Source: Donghicola eburneus
GTDB taxonomy: Bacteria > Pseudomonadota > Alphaproteobacteria > Rhodobacterales > Rhodobacteraceae
Length of the DNA: 64,000 nucleotides
Assembly: GCF_900115865.1 (NCBI RefSeq)
Contig: NZ_FOXY01000015.1
Span: forward strand, 1-64,000
Direction of reading: 5' to 3'
Positions 9,074-17,839 of the stretch are shown one piece after another. Both the position numbers and the translations under genes were made by a program. Positions within the stretch are counted from its first letter, which is position 1; the number at the start of each line of letters is the position of its first letter. The notes under the pieces are model-generated. The model searched no databases, was not told the DNA's origin, and was given only the letters and a program-made list of their open reading frames with translations.

Positions 9074-9102
9074 TTGCGGGGTAGGGGCCAGAACGCTACA
9101 TT
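9074..9102 (+). promoter_or_regulatory. promoter of the antisense ctRNA
   Basis: On the plus strand TTGCGG (9074-9079) and TACATT (9097-9102) are separated by exactly 17 bp, a good sigma70-type match. It points opposite to repABC, as expected for the counter-transcribed incompatibility RNA of this plasmid class. Confidence 0.65.
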
Positions 9103-9108
9103 CAGAAG

Positions 9109-9199
9109 TGCGAAAACTGAGATTTTGTAGCGGGCTGATCCCGGTGCGAAACCTTACAAAGGTCTCGTGAAGCTAGCTTCTCGGGGCCTTTTTCTTTTT
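9109..9199 (+). ncRNA. counter-transcribed RNA (incompatibility RNA) between repB and repC
   Basis: The 213-bp repB-repC gap holds a plus-strand promoter followed about 90 bases later by a strong terminator. repABC plasmids encode a small antisense RNA here that represses repC translation and sets copy number and incompatibility. The start is inferred from the -10 box. The exact 5' end is not visible from sequence, and known examples are often shorter. Confidence 0.7.
9161..9199 (+). terminator. Rho-independent terminator of the ctRNA
   Basis: A hairpin at 9161-9188 has the perfect core GAAGCT/AGCTTC, then after one T/T mismatch a second stem with two G-T wobbles closing on GG/CC. An 11-base T-rich tract follows (TTTTTCTTTTT). 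It is read on the plus strand, antisense to the rep operon. Confidence 0.8.
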
Positions 9200-9236
9200 G
9201 CCTGTATCGTGCCTCCTTCTTGTTGGTTGCTCTTCC

Positions 9237-10166
9237 TCAGTCTCCTGAACGCTTCCAGCGCTCATGAAGCTCGGTAATCAGCTTTGGGGCATTGCCCTCC
9301 AACCAGCTGATAAAATCAGGTTCATCCGTAGTCAGATCGAGTTTAAGCTGCTTGCCTTGGCGGCCGGTCTTAACCGTCGCAGCTCCGACACCGGGGATCG
9401 CCAAAGCAGACACGCCCTTTCTAGACGGGTTTGCTTTCTTCTCTGGGCTCTTCGCAGCTGCCAGAACTGCGAGAAACGCACGCTCAGAAACCTCATCGAC
9501 CGAGCCGGAACTTTCGGACTTGGCTGCATGAGCTACGGCTTGCAGTTGGTCTCGATCACCGTCGTAGGCACCCAAAGCCTTTTTGAGCTCTTCCCATCTC
9601 GGGCGACCAATCCCGGGAGCCGCACCAATTGCCTGGATGAGATCCTCGCCGACCGTCCGAACGACACTCAAGAGTTGTGAAACCCCAGCTTCGTGGAGGT
9701 TAAGGACTTCGGCGACACCTCGATTGGTGCGCTCAGCCCCTTCCAAATGGTCACCGTCCAGAAGCGCCGTCGCAACAAGCGCACGTTCGATAAAGCTCAG
9801 ATCACGACGCTCTTGGTTCTCGAGAAGCTGATCTCGAAGCGCTTGATCACCATCAACTTCCGTGACGATGGCTCGAACTTTGATACCGAGCTCGCGACAT
9901 GCTTCCAGGCGTCTGCGGCCATAGATCAGGTTGTAGCGATCGCCTTCCAGTGGGCGGACCAAGACAGGCACACGCTGACCGTTCTTGGAGATTGAATTCT
10001 TCAGACCCTCAACTTCAATCTGAAGCCTGTCATCCAATCGTCCTTCGGAAATAATCTGCGCCGGATCGATCTCAAATACACCGCCACGCAGTCGGCGCCC
10101 TTCAAGAGCGTCAGGAGCGTTGCGAAGGGTCTGCAGCGGCAGGCCAAGTTTAGGCTTTCTTGCCAT
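9237..10166 (-). CDS. repB: plasmid partition protein RepB (ParB family)
   Basis: The protein of about 309 residues has the ParB signature (ISKNGQRVPVLVRPLEG, YNLIYGRRRLEAC) and a helix-turn-helix (RGVAEVLNLHEAGVSQLLSVV). It should bind the parS palindromes and work with RepA. The start MARKPKLG at 10166 has a GGGGGCGGA ribosome site and overlaps the end of repA by 17 bases, the usual coupling in these operons. An upstream in-frame start at 10205 exists but is less likely. Confidence 0.9.
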   Translation of the reverse strand: MARKPKLGLPLQTLRNAPDALEGRRLRGGVFEIDPAQIISEGRLDDRLQIEVEGLKNSISKNGQRVPVLVRPLEGDRYNLIYGRRRLEACRELGIKVRAIVTEVDGDQALRDQLLENQERRDLSFIERALVATALLDGDHLEGAERTNRGVAEVLNLHEAGVSQLLSVVRTVGEDLIQAIGAAPGIGRPRWEELKKALGAYDGDRDQLQAVAHAAKSESSGSVDEVSERAFLAVLAAAKSPEKKANPSRKGVSALAIPGVGAATVKTGRQGKQLKLDLTTDEPDFISWLEGNAPKLITELHERWKRSGD

Positions 10167-11343
10167 TCCGCCCCCATGTGTTCTGGATGATTTCAGCGAT
10201 CTCATCGTTCACTGCGTTCATGGATTCGATCGCACGATCAAACGTCTGACGCGTGAAGTCCTTCTTGTCAGCTTCGTAGAGCGTTTGCTTGGTCAAGCCG
10301 GCATCAGAAATTGCGGTCGATTCAACCATGTGATTGGTCAGGACCGACCTCCCGAACAGTCCGCGAATGAAAGCGATGACTTCGGTTTGTGGCGCGTCGC
10401 CGACTTTGTATCGCGTCGGCAAAAAGCGCAGCCAATCGAAGCGCAGATTTGCGCCTGCATCCCTGATCACTCCCAGGAGATCCGCGGTCATTCGCAGGAA
10501 TTGGGACATCGACATGAGGTCAAGCATCTGCGGGTGAACCGTCACGAGGACACCCGAGGACGCGGAAAGTGCTGACATCGTCAAGAAACCAAGCTGCGGC
10601 GGGCAGTCGATCACAACAACGTCGTAGTTCGCTTCAACACTATCGAGTGCGTCATGAACTCTCGCGAAGAACGCTTTCGCTCCGCCTCGCTGGATAGCAG
10701 CAGGCGTCTCGTGCTCGAACTCCATGAGTTCAAGGTTGCCCGGGATAAGGTCAAGGCCGCGGATGTAGGTCTTGCGGATCACTTCGGCGATCGGAACCGG
10801 ATCGTCATAGCGAACGGCATCATAGAGGGTTCCGCCCTCCATAAGGTCGAGTTCTGGCTGGATTCCGTGAAGAGCCGAAAGAGATGCTTGGGGGTCGAGA
10901 TCGATCGCAAGAACCCTGTACCCCTTGAGCGCCAAGCGCTGAGCGAGGTGAGCAGACGTCGTCGTTTTGCCGGACCCGCCCTTGAAGTTCACCACTGAAA
11001 TAACTTGAAGCTCGTCACCGTCGCGACGCCCGGGCACGTAAGTTCCAGACTTTTTTGCGTTTCCTTCAAGCGTCTGCCGGATTTCCCAGATATCGTCGAG
11101 CGTATAGCGACGATGACTTCCAGCCGTCGTCTCAACGTCAACGATCTTTCCTTCTCGATGAAGCTTCCGAAGATAGGTATGGTCGACGCCAAGGAGCTCA
11201 GCAGCTTCGCCGCTGGTCAAAGTGCGCATCACCTTCTTTGCATCCGGAGGGAAGTGTGCGGCGCGCTGAGCATGCAGGTTCGACGCGAGAAGTTCCGCGT
11301 AGTGCCCGATGGCGATGTCTAGATCCTGCTCTACTTCGCTCAT
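10150..11343 (-). CDS. repA: plasmid partition ATPase RepA (ParA family)
   Basis: The 397-residue protein has an N-terminal DNA-binding part (TSGEAAELLGVDHTYLRKLH) and a ParA ATPase with deviant Walker A KGGSGKTT at 121-128 and the DCPPQLG motif. RepA drives plasmid segregation with RepB and represses the operon promoter. It is the first gene of repABC. Length and motifs are complete. Confidence 0.93.
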   Translation of the reverse strand: MSEVEQDLDIAIGHYAELLASNLHAQRAAHFPPDAKKVMRTLTSGEAAELLGVDHTYLRKLHREGKIVDVETTAGSHRRYTLDDIWEIRQTLEGNAKKSGTYVPGRRDGDELQVISVVNFKGGSGKTTTSAHLAQRLALKGYRVLAIDLDPQASLSALHGIQPELDLMEGGTLYDAVRYDDPVPIAEVIRKTYIRGLDLIPGNLELMEFEHETPAAIQRGGAKAFFARVHDALDSVEANYDVVVIDCPPQLGFLTMSALSASSGVLVTVHPQMLDLMSMSQFLRMTADLLGVIRDAGANLRFDWLRFLPTRYKVGDAPQTEVIAFIRGLFGRSVLTNHMVESTAISDAGLTKQTLYEADKKDFTRQTFDRAIESMNAVNDEIAEIIQNTWGRNGKKA

Positions 11344-11398
11344 GTCTGCCCCGATCCGTGGGCGCGTTTTTTATGTGACCGCGCGTTATTTTTCGAGA

Positions 11399-11427
11399 CT
11401 ATTGCCCGACCAACCAGATTCGTGCAA
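11399..11427 (-). promoter_or_regulatory. probable repABC promoter
   Basis: On the minus strand TTGCAC (11427-11422) and CAATAG (11404-11399) are 17 bp apart, about 56 bases before the repA start. It is the only promoter-like pair I found in the 134-bp gap upstream of repA. The match is moderate. Confidence 0.45.
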
Positions 11428-11477
11428 GCACTTTCTAGATTTAGTGGCAATCGGTTAGGCCAACACAAGTGTGATCC

Positions 11478-12359
11478 TCAGAGGAGCCCCAGCTTTTCAG
11501 CACGCTCCAGAAGCATTCTGACTGAGGAAGGCTGCCAGCTGGTGCGACCGCGAGGGGTGCGCTCACGCATGGATTCCAGTCGGTCGCAGATTGCCTGCAA
11601 GGTGATCTCCGGGTCAGCACCTTTGATTGCGGCGACAATCGCAGGCAGGCGATCGTCGGTTTCGCGACGTCCAGCGCGTCCAAGCACTTCAGCAGGCAGG
11701 AATCCGTCCGCCACGTATGCCTTCACGGCGCGGAGCAGGCGGCTTTGCGTCCAGCGCCGATCATGGGGCAGGGGGCCATTGATGATCCGCAGGACGTCTT
11801 CCCAAGCCATATCGGGGCGCAAACGGCGCACATGGGGCACCCAATCCTGCGCAGTTTCGTTCAAGCGCTCCATGTAGCCGTCCTGTCGCGCCAGCCGCAC
11901 CTTGCGCAGCGCGGCGGGGTCTTTGGCGCGAAGTCCAGGGTTGCCGCCTACGCGCCCTTTGGCGCGTGCCGAGGCAAGCCCGGCCTTGGTGCGCTCACGT
12001 ATCAGAGCGCGCTCAAACTCGGCCGCAGCGCCCAGAACTTGTAGCGTGAATTTGCCCTGCGGGGATGAGGTGTCGATGGGGTCCTGCAGGGAGCGGAAGA
12101 AGGCGCCCTTGGCCTCCAAACGCTCAATCACCTCGAGAAGGTGAGACAGAGACCGCGCAAGCCGGTCGATTCGTACGACAACCAACGTGTCGCCCTTGCC
12201 AATCCGCTCCAGCACACGTGCAAGCACCGGACGCGCCCGATTGCCGCCCGAGGCGTGCTCTTCAAAGATCTCCACGCAACCCGCAGATTGAAGGGCCTCG
12301 GACTGGGGCAGGGGGGTCTGATCGTCTGTGGATACACGCGCATAGCCTATCAGGGGCAT
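11478..12359 (-). CDS. serine recombinase (resolvase/invertase family)
   Basis: The 293-residue protein starts with the resolvase catalytic domain (LIGYARVSTDDQ with the nucleophilic Ser, then VVRIDRLARSL and GKFTLQVLGAAAEFERALI). The roughly 150-residue C-terminal part is longer than a Tn3 resolvase tail and contains RRWTQSRLLRAVKAYV, probably DNA-binding. On a plasmid beside repA it may resolve multimers, but it could also be a transposon remnant. A partial palindrome (CGTTTGTAAACG) and TAAACGA repeats lie upstream near 12395-12420. Confidence 0.85.
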   Translation of the reverse strand: MPLIGYARVSTDDQTPLPQSEALQSAGCVEIFEEHASGGNRARPVLARVLERIGKGDTLVVVRIDRLARSLSHLLEVIERLEAKGAFFRSLQDPIDTSSPQGKFTLQVLGAAAEFERALIRERTKAGLASARAKGRVGGNPGLRAKDPAALRKVRLARQDGYMERLNETAQDWVPHVRRLRPDMAWEDVLRIINGPLPHDRRWTQSRLLRAVKAYVADGFLPAEVLGRAGRRETDDRLPAIVAAIKGADPEITLQAICDRLESMRERTPRGRTSWQPSSVRMLLERAEKLGLL

Positions 12360-12560
12360 GGAAAAGAGCCGTTTGCAATTTTATATATCTCTAATAAACG
12401 ACCGTTTGTAAACGAATGCAACCGCTCTCTCTGTGGTGCTGCTCATCAAAAACCCCTTGGATTCCATACGCTGAGCGTGATCAGAGAGATCTCGCAGACC
12501 ACCGCGCGCACGTGCTATATAAGGTGTGTGGGCGCACCCTGACAAAACACTTGGGTAAAA

Positions 12561-12582
12561 TGCAAAAGTGCCGTATTTTGCA
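12561..12582. promoter_or_regulatory. inverted repeat at the start of the RHE_PE00001-type gene
   Basis: TGCAAAA (12561-12567) and TTTTGCA (12576-12582) form a perfect 7-bp inverted repeat with an 8-bp spacer, ending three bases before the chosen ATG at 12586. Placement suggests an operator for autoregulation. If translation starts at the GTG at 12568 instead, the repeat overlaps the start. Confidence 0.45.
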
Positions 12583-12585
12583 CAT

Positions 12586-13665
12586 ATGAAGCCTCAAGTA
12601 TCTACACATTATGATAGTTTTGACGATCCTCTAGTGGATTCGGAGGGGCTTGAAGAGACGTCTGAGGACGACCTGTGGTTCCTGCCCGGTCCGATGGAAG
12701 TGGAGCCGGATTATCTGCTGCCCGGACCGAGAGCAGAGCTGCGTGAAACCGCAGTCCTCGACGATTGGCGGAAGGCAGAGGCGGTTAATGCCGCGCGTCT
12801 CGCCCGTGTGGCTGGTCGGATCGGCGCGTTGGATGACCGGCTGCGCCGTGGCCCGAAAGGCTGGCGGCACAGGCTCGCGCTGATGGAGGCGGCAGACCTC
12901 AGCTGGTTTGTGGGTGACCGTATTGGCCCGGATCGGCTGGCGCTCTGGATATCCATGCGCCTGTCCGGCGTGCAGGACAACACTGCAGCGCTCGCGCGTG
13001 TCGGATGGGCAGTGCGGCGTCTAACAGGCGGTCCCGGCCCAGAGGTGGACCTGTCCGCCTTCCTCGATCGCCGTGACCCCGAAAACATAGCAGGTGAAGC
13101 CGAAACCTTTGCGGATCGCGCGGGCGGTTGGCTTGACCTGATGGCGCAAGCCGTCGACCTGCACCCGATCACACGCGCCTGCATGGGGCTTCACCTCTGG
13201 AGCCTTGCGGGCCTCGGGCAACAGGGCGACCGGATGGAAGCGGCGGTTACCGCCGCACGCATTGCCGCCAGCGAAGGCCCGAATTCGAATGGAGGGGCCA
13301 TCTTTGCGCCTCTGGCTATGCGCGGGGCAGGGGGGCTGCGCGCCAGTGGCCCACCAGCTGAGCGCTTGGAGCGTTGGCTCGAGGGAATGGAAACAGCATG
13401 CCTGACCGCGATGCGGCACCTCGACGATATCCAGGCATGGTCAGCGCGGGCGGAAACCATGATGGCCCCGCTCTCTGGCAAGACACCACCAGCATTGCGC
13501 GCCGTGCTGGCCGAATGGCCCCTCGTCTCCGCCCCAATGGCCGAGACCCTGACCGGTGCCAGCCGCGCCGCCGTCCAGCGCAACCTCGTCTGGATGGAAG
13601 CGCGGGGTTTGATCTGCGAAGTGACCGGGCAGGGCCGGTTCCGGATGTGGCGCACCACGACCTAA
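12586..13665 (+). CDS. RHE_PE00001-family (DUF1612-type) helix-turn-helix protein
   Basis: The protein of about 359 residues fits the RHE_PE00001 family common on rhizobial and roseobacter plasmids: an acidic N-terminus, a central domain (RDPENIAGEAETFADRAGGW), then a C-terminal HTH (PMAETLTGASRAAVQRNLVWMEARGLICEVTGQGRFRMW). The function of the family is not established; the HTH suggests regulation. No clear Shine-Dalgarno precedes ATG 12586, and a GTG at 12568 is the alternative. It is divergent from the recombinase gene. Confidence 0.65.
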   Translation: MKPQVSTHYDSFDDPLVDSEGLEETSEDDLWFLPGPMEVEPDYLLPGPRAELRETAVLDDWRKAEAVNAARLARVAGRIGALDDRLRRGPKGWRHRLALMEAADLSWFVGDRIGPDRLALWISMRLSGVQDNTAALARVGWAVRRLTGGPGPEVDLSAFLDRRDPENIAGEAETFADRAGGWLDLMAQAVDLHPITRACMGLHLWSLAGLGQQGDRMEAAVTAARIAASEGPNSNGGAIFAPLAMRGAGGLRASGPPAERLERWLEGMETACLTAMRHLDDIQAWSARAETMMAPLSGKTPPALRAVLAEWPLVSAPMAETLTGASRAAVQRNLVWMEARGLICEVTGQGRFRMWRTTT

Positions 13666-13711
13666 GAGATGAGCGTCATCGCTCGGTATCCTGACGGGTG
13701 CGTGCCAGTCG

Positions 13712-13756
13712 GCCAAAGTTCCGGTAGGAGGAGGCAAAGCCCGCCGGAACCTTGGC
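13712..13756. repeat. long hairpin downstream of the RHE_PE00001-type gene
   Basis: GCCAAAGTTCCGG (13712-13724) pairs with CCGGAACCTTGGC (13744-13756) with one mismatch in 13 bp. It lies about 47 bases after the stop codon and has no T-tract, so it may be a transcript 3' end or a remnant. Confidence 0.4.
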
Positions 13757-13832
13757 AATCAAGGTGCTCGAATTTGGAGATACTCCTCGCCAGTGCGCAA
13801 GGCCGCTGTGGCCGGCGCTTCCGTGCGGTTGT

Positions 13833-13863
13833 GCCTTCACCATCTATGATGACTGGTGAAGGC
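13833..13863. repeat. perfect 10-bp inverted repeat in a gene-free stretch
   Basis: GCCTTCACCA (13833-13842) and TGGTGAAGGC (13854-13863) form a hairpin with an 11-base loop. It has no T-tract on either strand. The surrounding 13666-14243 holds no intact gene, only this, the previous hairpin, a MerR fragment and a promoter. Confidence 0.4.
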
Positions 13864-13945
13864 GGCGAGCAAGACGCCCGGTATTTTGGACACTGCGCGG
13901 CCCTGTTTGTCGTTGCTGCTTTGCCTGCCCCCGTCACCGTGCAAG

Positions 13946-14140
13946 TCAAAGTTCACCACACTGCCGTTCGCTGCTCAGGCGAAGCGGGCGATATGGCCTT
14001 CCTCCATAGCCAGCTTCGACAGGATCTGACTCTGCAGCAACCGTGGTCTCGGGAACAGGCCGGGTCAGGCTGGGCGGCGCGCCGATCTTTTCGTAGTAGC
14101 GGATGGTAAATTGCGGATCACAAGGATCGTGTGTTTTCAC
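13946..14140 (-). pseudogene. fragment of a MerR-family regulator
   Basis: The short frame contains TIRYYEKIGAPP, the recognition-helix signature of MerR regulators, but lacks the normal N-terminal helix-turn-helix start and degenerates after about 30 residues. It is oriented away from a MerR-type promoter that begins 13 bases beyond it. That is where a cognate regulator normally sits, so this is probably the dead local regulator of that promoter. Confidence 0.6.
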
Positions 14141-14152
14141 GAAAATATGTCC

Positions 14153-14183
14153 TTGAACCTCTAGCCACTAGAAGTCCTATCTA
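14153..14183 (+). promoter_or_regulatory. MerR-type promoter of an L,D-transpeptidase gene
   Basis: TTGAAC (14153-14158) and TATCTA (14178-14183) are separated by 19 bp, the long spacer typical of MerR-activated promoters. The spacer contains a dyad of the CCTCTAG-N3-CTAGAAG type. It lies 60 bases before the start at 14244. The operator class matches those at 15359, 25858, 27575 and 29893. Confidence 0.75.
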
Positions 14184-14243
14184 ATCAAAGTGAACAGATA
14201 CCGTTCTTGCCATAGATTCTGGTGGGAACCGAAAGGGTACGAC

Positions 14244-14906
14244 ATGCTGACAAGACGACACTTCATTCAAACAACAACGGCGCTATTCTCCGCGTCTGTT
14301 TCCAGCCCCCTGTTGGCCGATACCTGGCCCACCGAGGCACAGAAGGCTGAATGGGACGCGCAAGTCACGCCGCCCGGATTCGATCCGGCCGCGTCAAACC
14401 CTTGGGGCCTACACCCGCGCTTTTTGCCCCAACGCGTGATTGCGAAACCCGGGCTCGTGCCAGGAGACATCCATGTCGATGCGGTCGCGCGGTATCTCTA
14501 TCATATCGAGGAGAGCGGGACCGCAATGCGCTACGGTGTGGCCATTGCCCGGGGCAACCTATACGAGCCTGGGGTCTACACGATCAAACGCAAGGTGAGG
14601 TGGCCGCATTGGACACCGACCCAGAACATGATCGAGCGGGATCCGGAAAACGCACGATGGGCCGACGGGATGGAACCCGGCCCCGAAAACGCTTTGGGAT
14701 CACGAGCCATCTATCTGTACGTCGGAGGCCGCGACACTTATCTTCGAATACACGGCACGCCCTATCCGAGAAGTATCGGCGGTCGAGCCAGTTCGGGTTG
14801 CGTGCGGATGGTCATGGCTCACATTAACGAACTTTATCCCAACGTTGAGATCGAATCGACGGCACATTTGTACTCAGCGGAGGACAGTGTCACCGCGCGA
14901 AGTTGA
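14244..14906 (+). CDS. Tat-exported L,D-transpeptidase (YkuD domain)
   Basis: The 220-residue protein starts at ATG 14244 (AAGGGT upstream) with a Tat-like signal (TRRHFIQTTT). The YkuD active site reads HGTPYPRSIGG followed by SSGCVRM, with catalytic Cys and His. Such enzymes make 3-3 peptidoglycan cross-links or attach proteins to the wall in the periplasm. It is a close paralogue of the gene at 61531. The MerR-type promoter upstream indicates induction by a metal ion, an unusual control for this enzyme class. Confidence 0.88.
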   Translation: MLTRRHFIQTTTALFSASVSSPLLADTWPTEAQKAEWDAQVTPPGFDPAASNPWGLHPRFLPQRVIAKPGLVPGDIHVDAVARYLYHIEESGTAMRYGVAIARGNLYEPGVYTIKRKVRWPHWTPTQNMIERDPENARWADGMEPGPENALGSRAIYLYVGGRDTYLRIHGTPYPRSIGGRASSGCVRMVMAHINELYPNVEIESTAHLYSAEDSVTARS

Positions 14907-14954
14907 GTGTGGTGCGTAGGTCTGAGGCGCGTTGATGCAACGTCTGACGCGTCC

Positions 14955-15239
14955 TCAAGCTTCGCGTGCCACGCAGATCGGATTACCGTTCGCCGTGCGC
15001 AACGGCAGCAGCGTCGTTTCGACCGGCCCGCTGTGTTCGTACCAATAGCAGCCGTCTTCCGGCACGAGGCGCGCGGTTGCAACATCCTGATCCGGAGCAG
15101 CCATCGCAACCACGGCTTCGGGAACGTTGCCCGTCTGGTCTGCCGTGTCGTCCGGCCCTGTCGGCTGGATGGCGCATCCTGTCGTGAGCAAAAGCGCCAC
15201 CGCAACCATCATTTTTTGCTTCAGCATCAAAACCTGCAT
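14955..15239 (-). CDS. small lipoprotein, 94 aa, unrecognised
   Basis: ATG 15239 has AAGGAAA upstream. A short signal ends in the lipobox LLLTTGC. The mature part ends with DGCYWYEHSGPVETTLLPLR and NGNPICVAREA, so it holds two Cys that could pair. I do not know the family. It is convergent with the L,D-transpeptidase gene and lies behind the ATPase promoter on the opposite strand. Confidence 0.65.
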   Translation of the reverse strand: MQVLMLKQKMMVAVALLLTTGCAIQPTGPDDTADQTGNVPEAVVAMAAPDQDVATARLVPEDGCYWYEHSGPVETTLLPLRTANGNPICVAREA

Positions 15240-15358
15240 CGAGTTTCCTTTCTTTTCTGTTTTTCTTCGTATCGGCTTTTTATGCCTCACGCCGTGATTG
15301 AGGCTGTCGTCGGACCGTCTAGCAAGAAAACAAACGGAAATACCACCGAACTTTTCTC

Positions 15359-15389
15359 TTGAAGCTCTAGCTACTGTAGGGGCTATGTC
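15359..15389 (+). promoter_or_regulatory. MerR-type promoter of the P-type ATPase
   Basis: TTGAAG (15359-15364) and TATGTC (15384-15389) have a 19-bp spacer with the dyad CTCTAG-CTA-CTGTAG. This is the expected ZntR/CadR/PbrR architecture and lies about 33 bases before the ATPase start. Confidence 0.8.
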
Positions 15390-15421
15390 ATGACAAAGCA
15401 CCCGAATCCAGAGGTCCGTTC

Positions 15422-17776
15422 ATGCCGTCCGACACCCACCGCCACGATCACGATCACGCCGAAGACGCCCAGGCAAGCGGCGGCAGTTGCTGTGGTAGCG
15501 CCGGAAAGTGCGGCGACATCGCACCGACGACTCCCGCGCCAACCGGCGGGCGCAGTTTTCAGGTGTCTGGCCTCGATTGCGCCGAGGAGGTCGCGATCTT
15601 GAATAAGGTAATCGGCCCGCAGATCGGCGGGGCCGAGCATCTCGCGTTCGATGTAATCAACGGGAGGATGACCATTCTCGACAGCGCAAAGAGTGTATCG
15701 GACGACGAAGTTGCGGAACTTGTCGCGAGCACCGGCATGACGGCGAAGCCGTGGAATGCCGAGAACGCGTCGGTCGACCAAGCGGCCCATCTTGCACGAC
15801 AGCGGCTGTTTACGGCTCTCAGCGGCGGCTTCTGGGCGGCGGGTTTTCTCTGGCACATCGTCGAGACCGGTATGGGGGGGGCGCTCGGCCTCTTCGCGGG
15901 GCACGGCGAAGCGCCGATGCCGCTGGCCGAGGCAGGGCTTTTTGCAGTTGCTATCCTATTCGGCGTTTGGCTTGTGGCACCGAAGGCATGGTCGTCCGCA
16001 CGTCGGCTGTCGCCCGACATGAACCTGCTGATGGTTGTCGCAGTCGCCGGAGCCATCGGGCTCGGTGAATTCTTCGAGGCAGCGACAGTGGCTTTTTTCT
16101 TTTCGCTGTCCCTCTTTCTCGAAAGCTGGAGCGTTGGGCGCGCGCGGAACGCTGTGTCGGCGCTCCTGGATCTTGCGCCACCTACGGCGCGCGTGATCCA
16201 CGATGACGGAAGCGAGACCGACATGCCGGCGGTGCAAGTCGCCGTAGGCTCAAGCTTTATTGTACGCGGTGGCGACCGTATCCCGCTCGACGGCGAGGTG
16301 ACGGGTGGCGCGGGCGCGGTCGACCAGGCGCCGATCACCGGCGAAAGTGCCTTGATACCCAAAGAGGCCGGAGACGAGGTCTATGCGGGCACGATCAACG
16401 GCGAAGGTACACTAACTGTGCGCGCCACGAAGGTCGCCTCGGATACCGTCTTGGCCAAGATCATCCGCATGGTCGGCGACGCCCATGCCCGCCGCGCGCC
16501 GGTGGAACAGTGGGTGGCAAAGTTCGCCCGCATCTACACGCCTATCGTCATGGCTCTCGCCGTCGCAATTGCGCTACTGCCGCCGCTTATCTTCGGCGGA
16601 GCCTGGGATTACTGGTTCTACAATGCCCTCGTGCTGCTGGTGATCGCTTGCCCATGCGCTCTGGTCATCTCGACCCCTGTCTCCATCGTCGCAGCGCTCA
16701 CCGCTTCGGCGCGGGCGGGCGTCCTCATCAAGGGCGGTGCCTATGTAGAGGCGCCGGGCAGGACCACGGCGCTGGCCATGGACAAGACCGGCACAATCAC
16801 CATGGGTCAGCCGGAAGTGGCGGCGGTGCACCCGCTGGGCGGGGCTTCAGCACAAGATCTGATGACCCTCGCCGCAGGGCTGGAGGCACGTTCGTCGCAC
16901 CCTTTGGCGCGTGCCATTCTCGCGCGGGCGGAGGCCGACGGCGTCAAGGTGTCCGCCGCAGAGGATACCCGCACCATTCCCGGCAGGGGACTTGAAGGAC
17001 GCACCGACGGACGGTCCATCTGGCTGGGGTCGGACCGGTTTGCCGAGGAGAAGGGTTTCGGCGACGCCATTCCGAAGGATCTGCGGGAGCGGATCGAAGG
17101 CGCCGGCAGCACCCTTGTCGCTGTCGGCGATGAATCCGGCGTGACGGGCATTCTTGAACTGCGCGATCGCATCCGCCCTGATGCCAAGGGCATCGTGGCG
17201 CAACTTCACGCGCAAGGCGTGAAAACCATCGTTATGCTGACCGGTGACAACGAGCGAACAGCGCGCGCCGTTGCCGCCGAGGTCGGTATCGACGAGGTGC
17301 GCGCTGAGCTTCTGCCCGAAGACAAGGTGACAGCCATCGAAGAACTGGTCAAAACTCATGACATGGTTGCCATGATCGGCGACGGGGTGAACGATGCACC
17401 CGCAATGGCGCGCGCGCATTATGCCATCGCGATGGGTGCGGTTGGTTCTGACGCGGCAATCGAGACGGCGGACATTGCCCTTATGACCGACGACCTCGGC
17501 AAGGTGCCTTGGCTGATCGGTCATTCGCGCCGGACAATGTCGATTATCCATCAGAACATCGGTATTTCCTTGGCGACCAAGGGAGTTTTCGTTGTCGCTA
17601 CCGCGTTCGGAATGGCATCGATGTGGGGCGCTATTGCAGCCGACGTGGGTGTGTCATTGCTGGTGGTGGCGAACGCCCTGCGCCTGCTCAACAGCCAAGA
17701 GGCCAAGGCACCGCCGTCCGGTGGCGAGCAGGTTGGGCCACAGATCGCAAAGGCCGCGCTTGCCCACGGACATTGA
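15422..17776 (+). CDS. heavy-metal P1B-type ATPase, ZntA/CadA/PbrA class
   Basis: This 784-residue membrane pump begins with a His- and Cys-rich tail (HRHDHDHAED, GGSCCGSAGKCGD) and one metal-binding-like domain in which the usual CxxC is CAEE (LDCAEEV). It has the CPC motif near residue 409 followed by PVS, the phosphorylation motif DKTGT near 453, and GDGVNDAP. The CPC...PVS form is typical of Zn/Cd/Pb exporters rather than Cu exporters. With LspA, a PbrR/CadR-type MerR and CDF pumps nearby, it resembles pbr-type loci. It exports metal from cytoplasm to periplasm. Confidence 0.9.
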   Translation: MPSDTHRHDHDHAEDAQASGGSCCGSAGKCGDIAPTTPAPTGGRSFQVSGLDCAEEVAILNKVIGPQIGGAEHLAFDVINGRMTILDSAKSVSDDEVAELVASTGMTAKPWNAENASVDQAAHLARQRLFTALSGGFWAAGFLWHIVETGMGGALGLFAGHGEAPMPLAEAGLFAVAILFGVWLVAPKAWSSARRLSPDMNLLMVVAVAGAIGLGEFFEAATVAFFFSLSLFLESWSVGRARNAVSALLDLAPPTARVIHDDGSETDMPAVQVAVGSSFIVRGGDRIPLDGEVTGGAGAVDQAPITGESALIPKEAGDEVYAGTINGEGTLTVRATKVASDTVLAKIIRMVGDAHARRAPVEQWVAKFARIYTPIVMALAVAIALLPPLIFGGAWDYWFYNALVLLVIACPCALVISTPVSIVAALTASARAGVLIKGGAYVEAPGRTTALAMDKTGTITMGQPEVAAVHPLGGASAQDLMTLAAGLEARSSHPLARAILARAEADGVKVSAAEDTRTIPGRGLEGRTDGRSIWLGSDRFAEEKGFGDAIPKDLRERIEGAGSTLVAVGDESGVTGILELRDRIRPDAKGIVAQLHAQGVKTIVMLTGDNERTARAVAAEVGIDEVRAELLPEDKVTAIEELVKTHDMVAMIGDGVNDAPAMARAHYAIAMGAVGSDAAIETADIALMTDDLGKVPWLIGHSRRTMSIIHQNIGISLATKGVFVVATAFGMASMWGAIAADVGVSLLVVANALRLLNSQEAKAPPSGGEQVGPQIAKAALAHGH

Positions 17777-17839
17777 TCACGCGGCATTTGCAAGGTAACA
17801 TTATTTCCATATCAGACCTCACGAAAGAGGCATCGAGCA

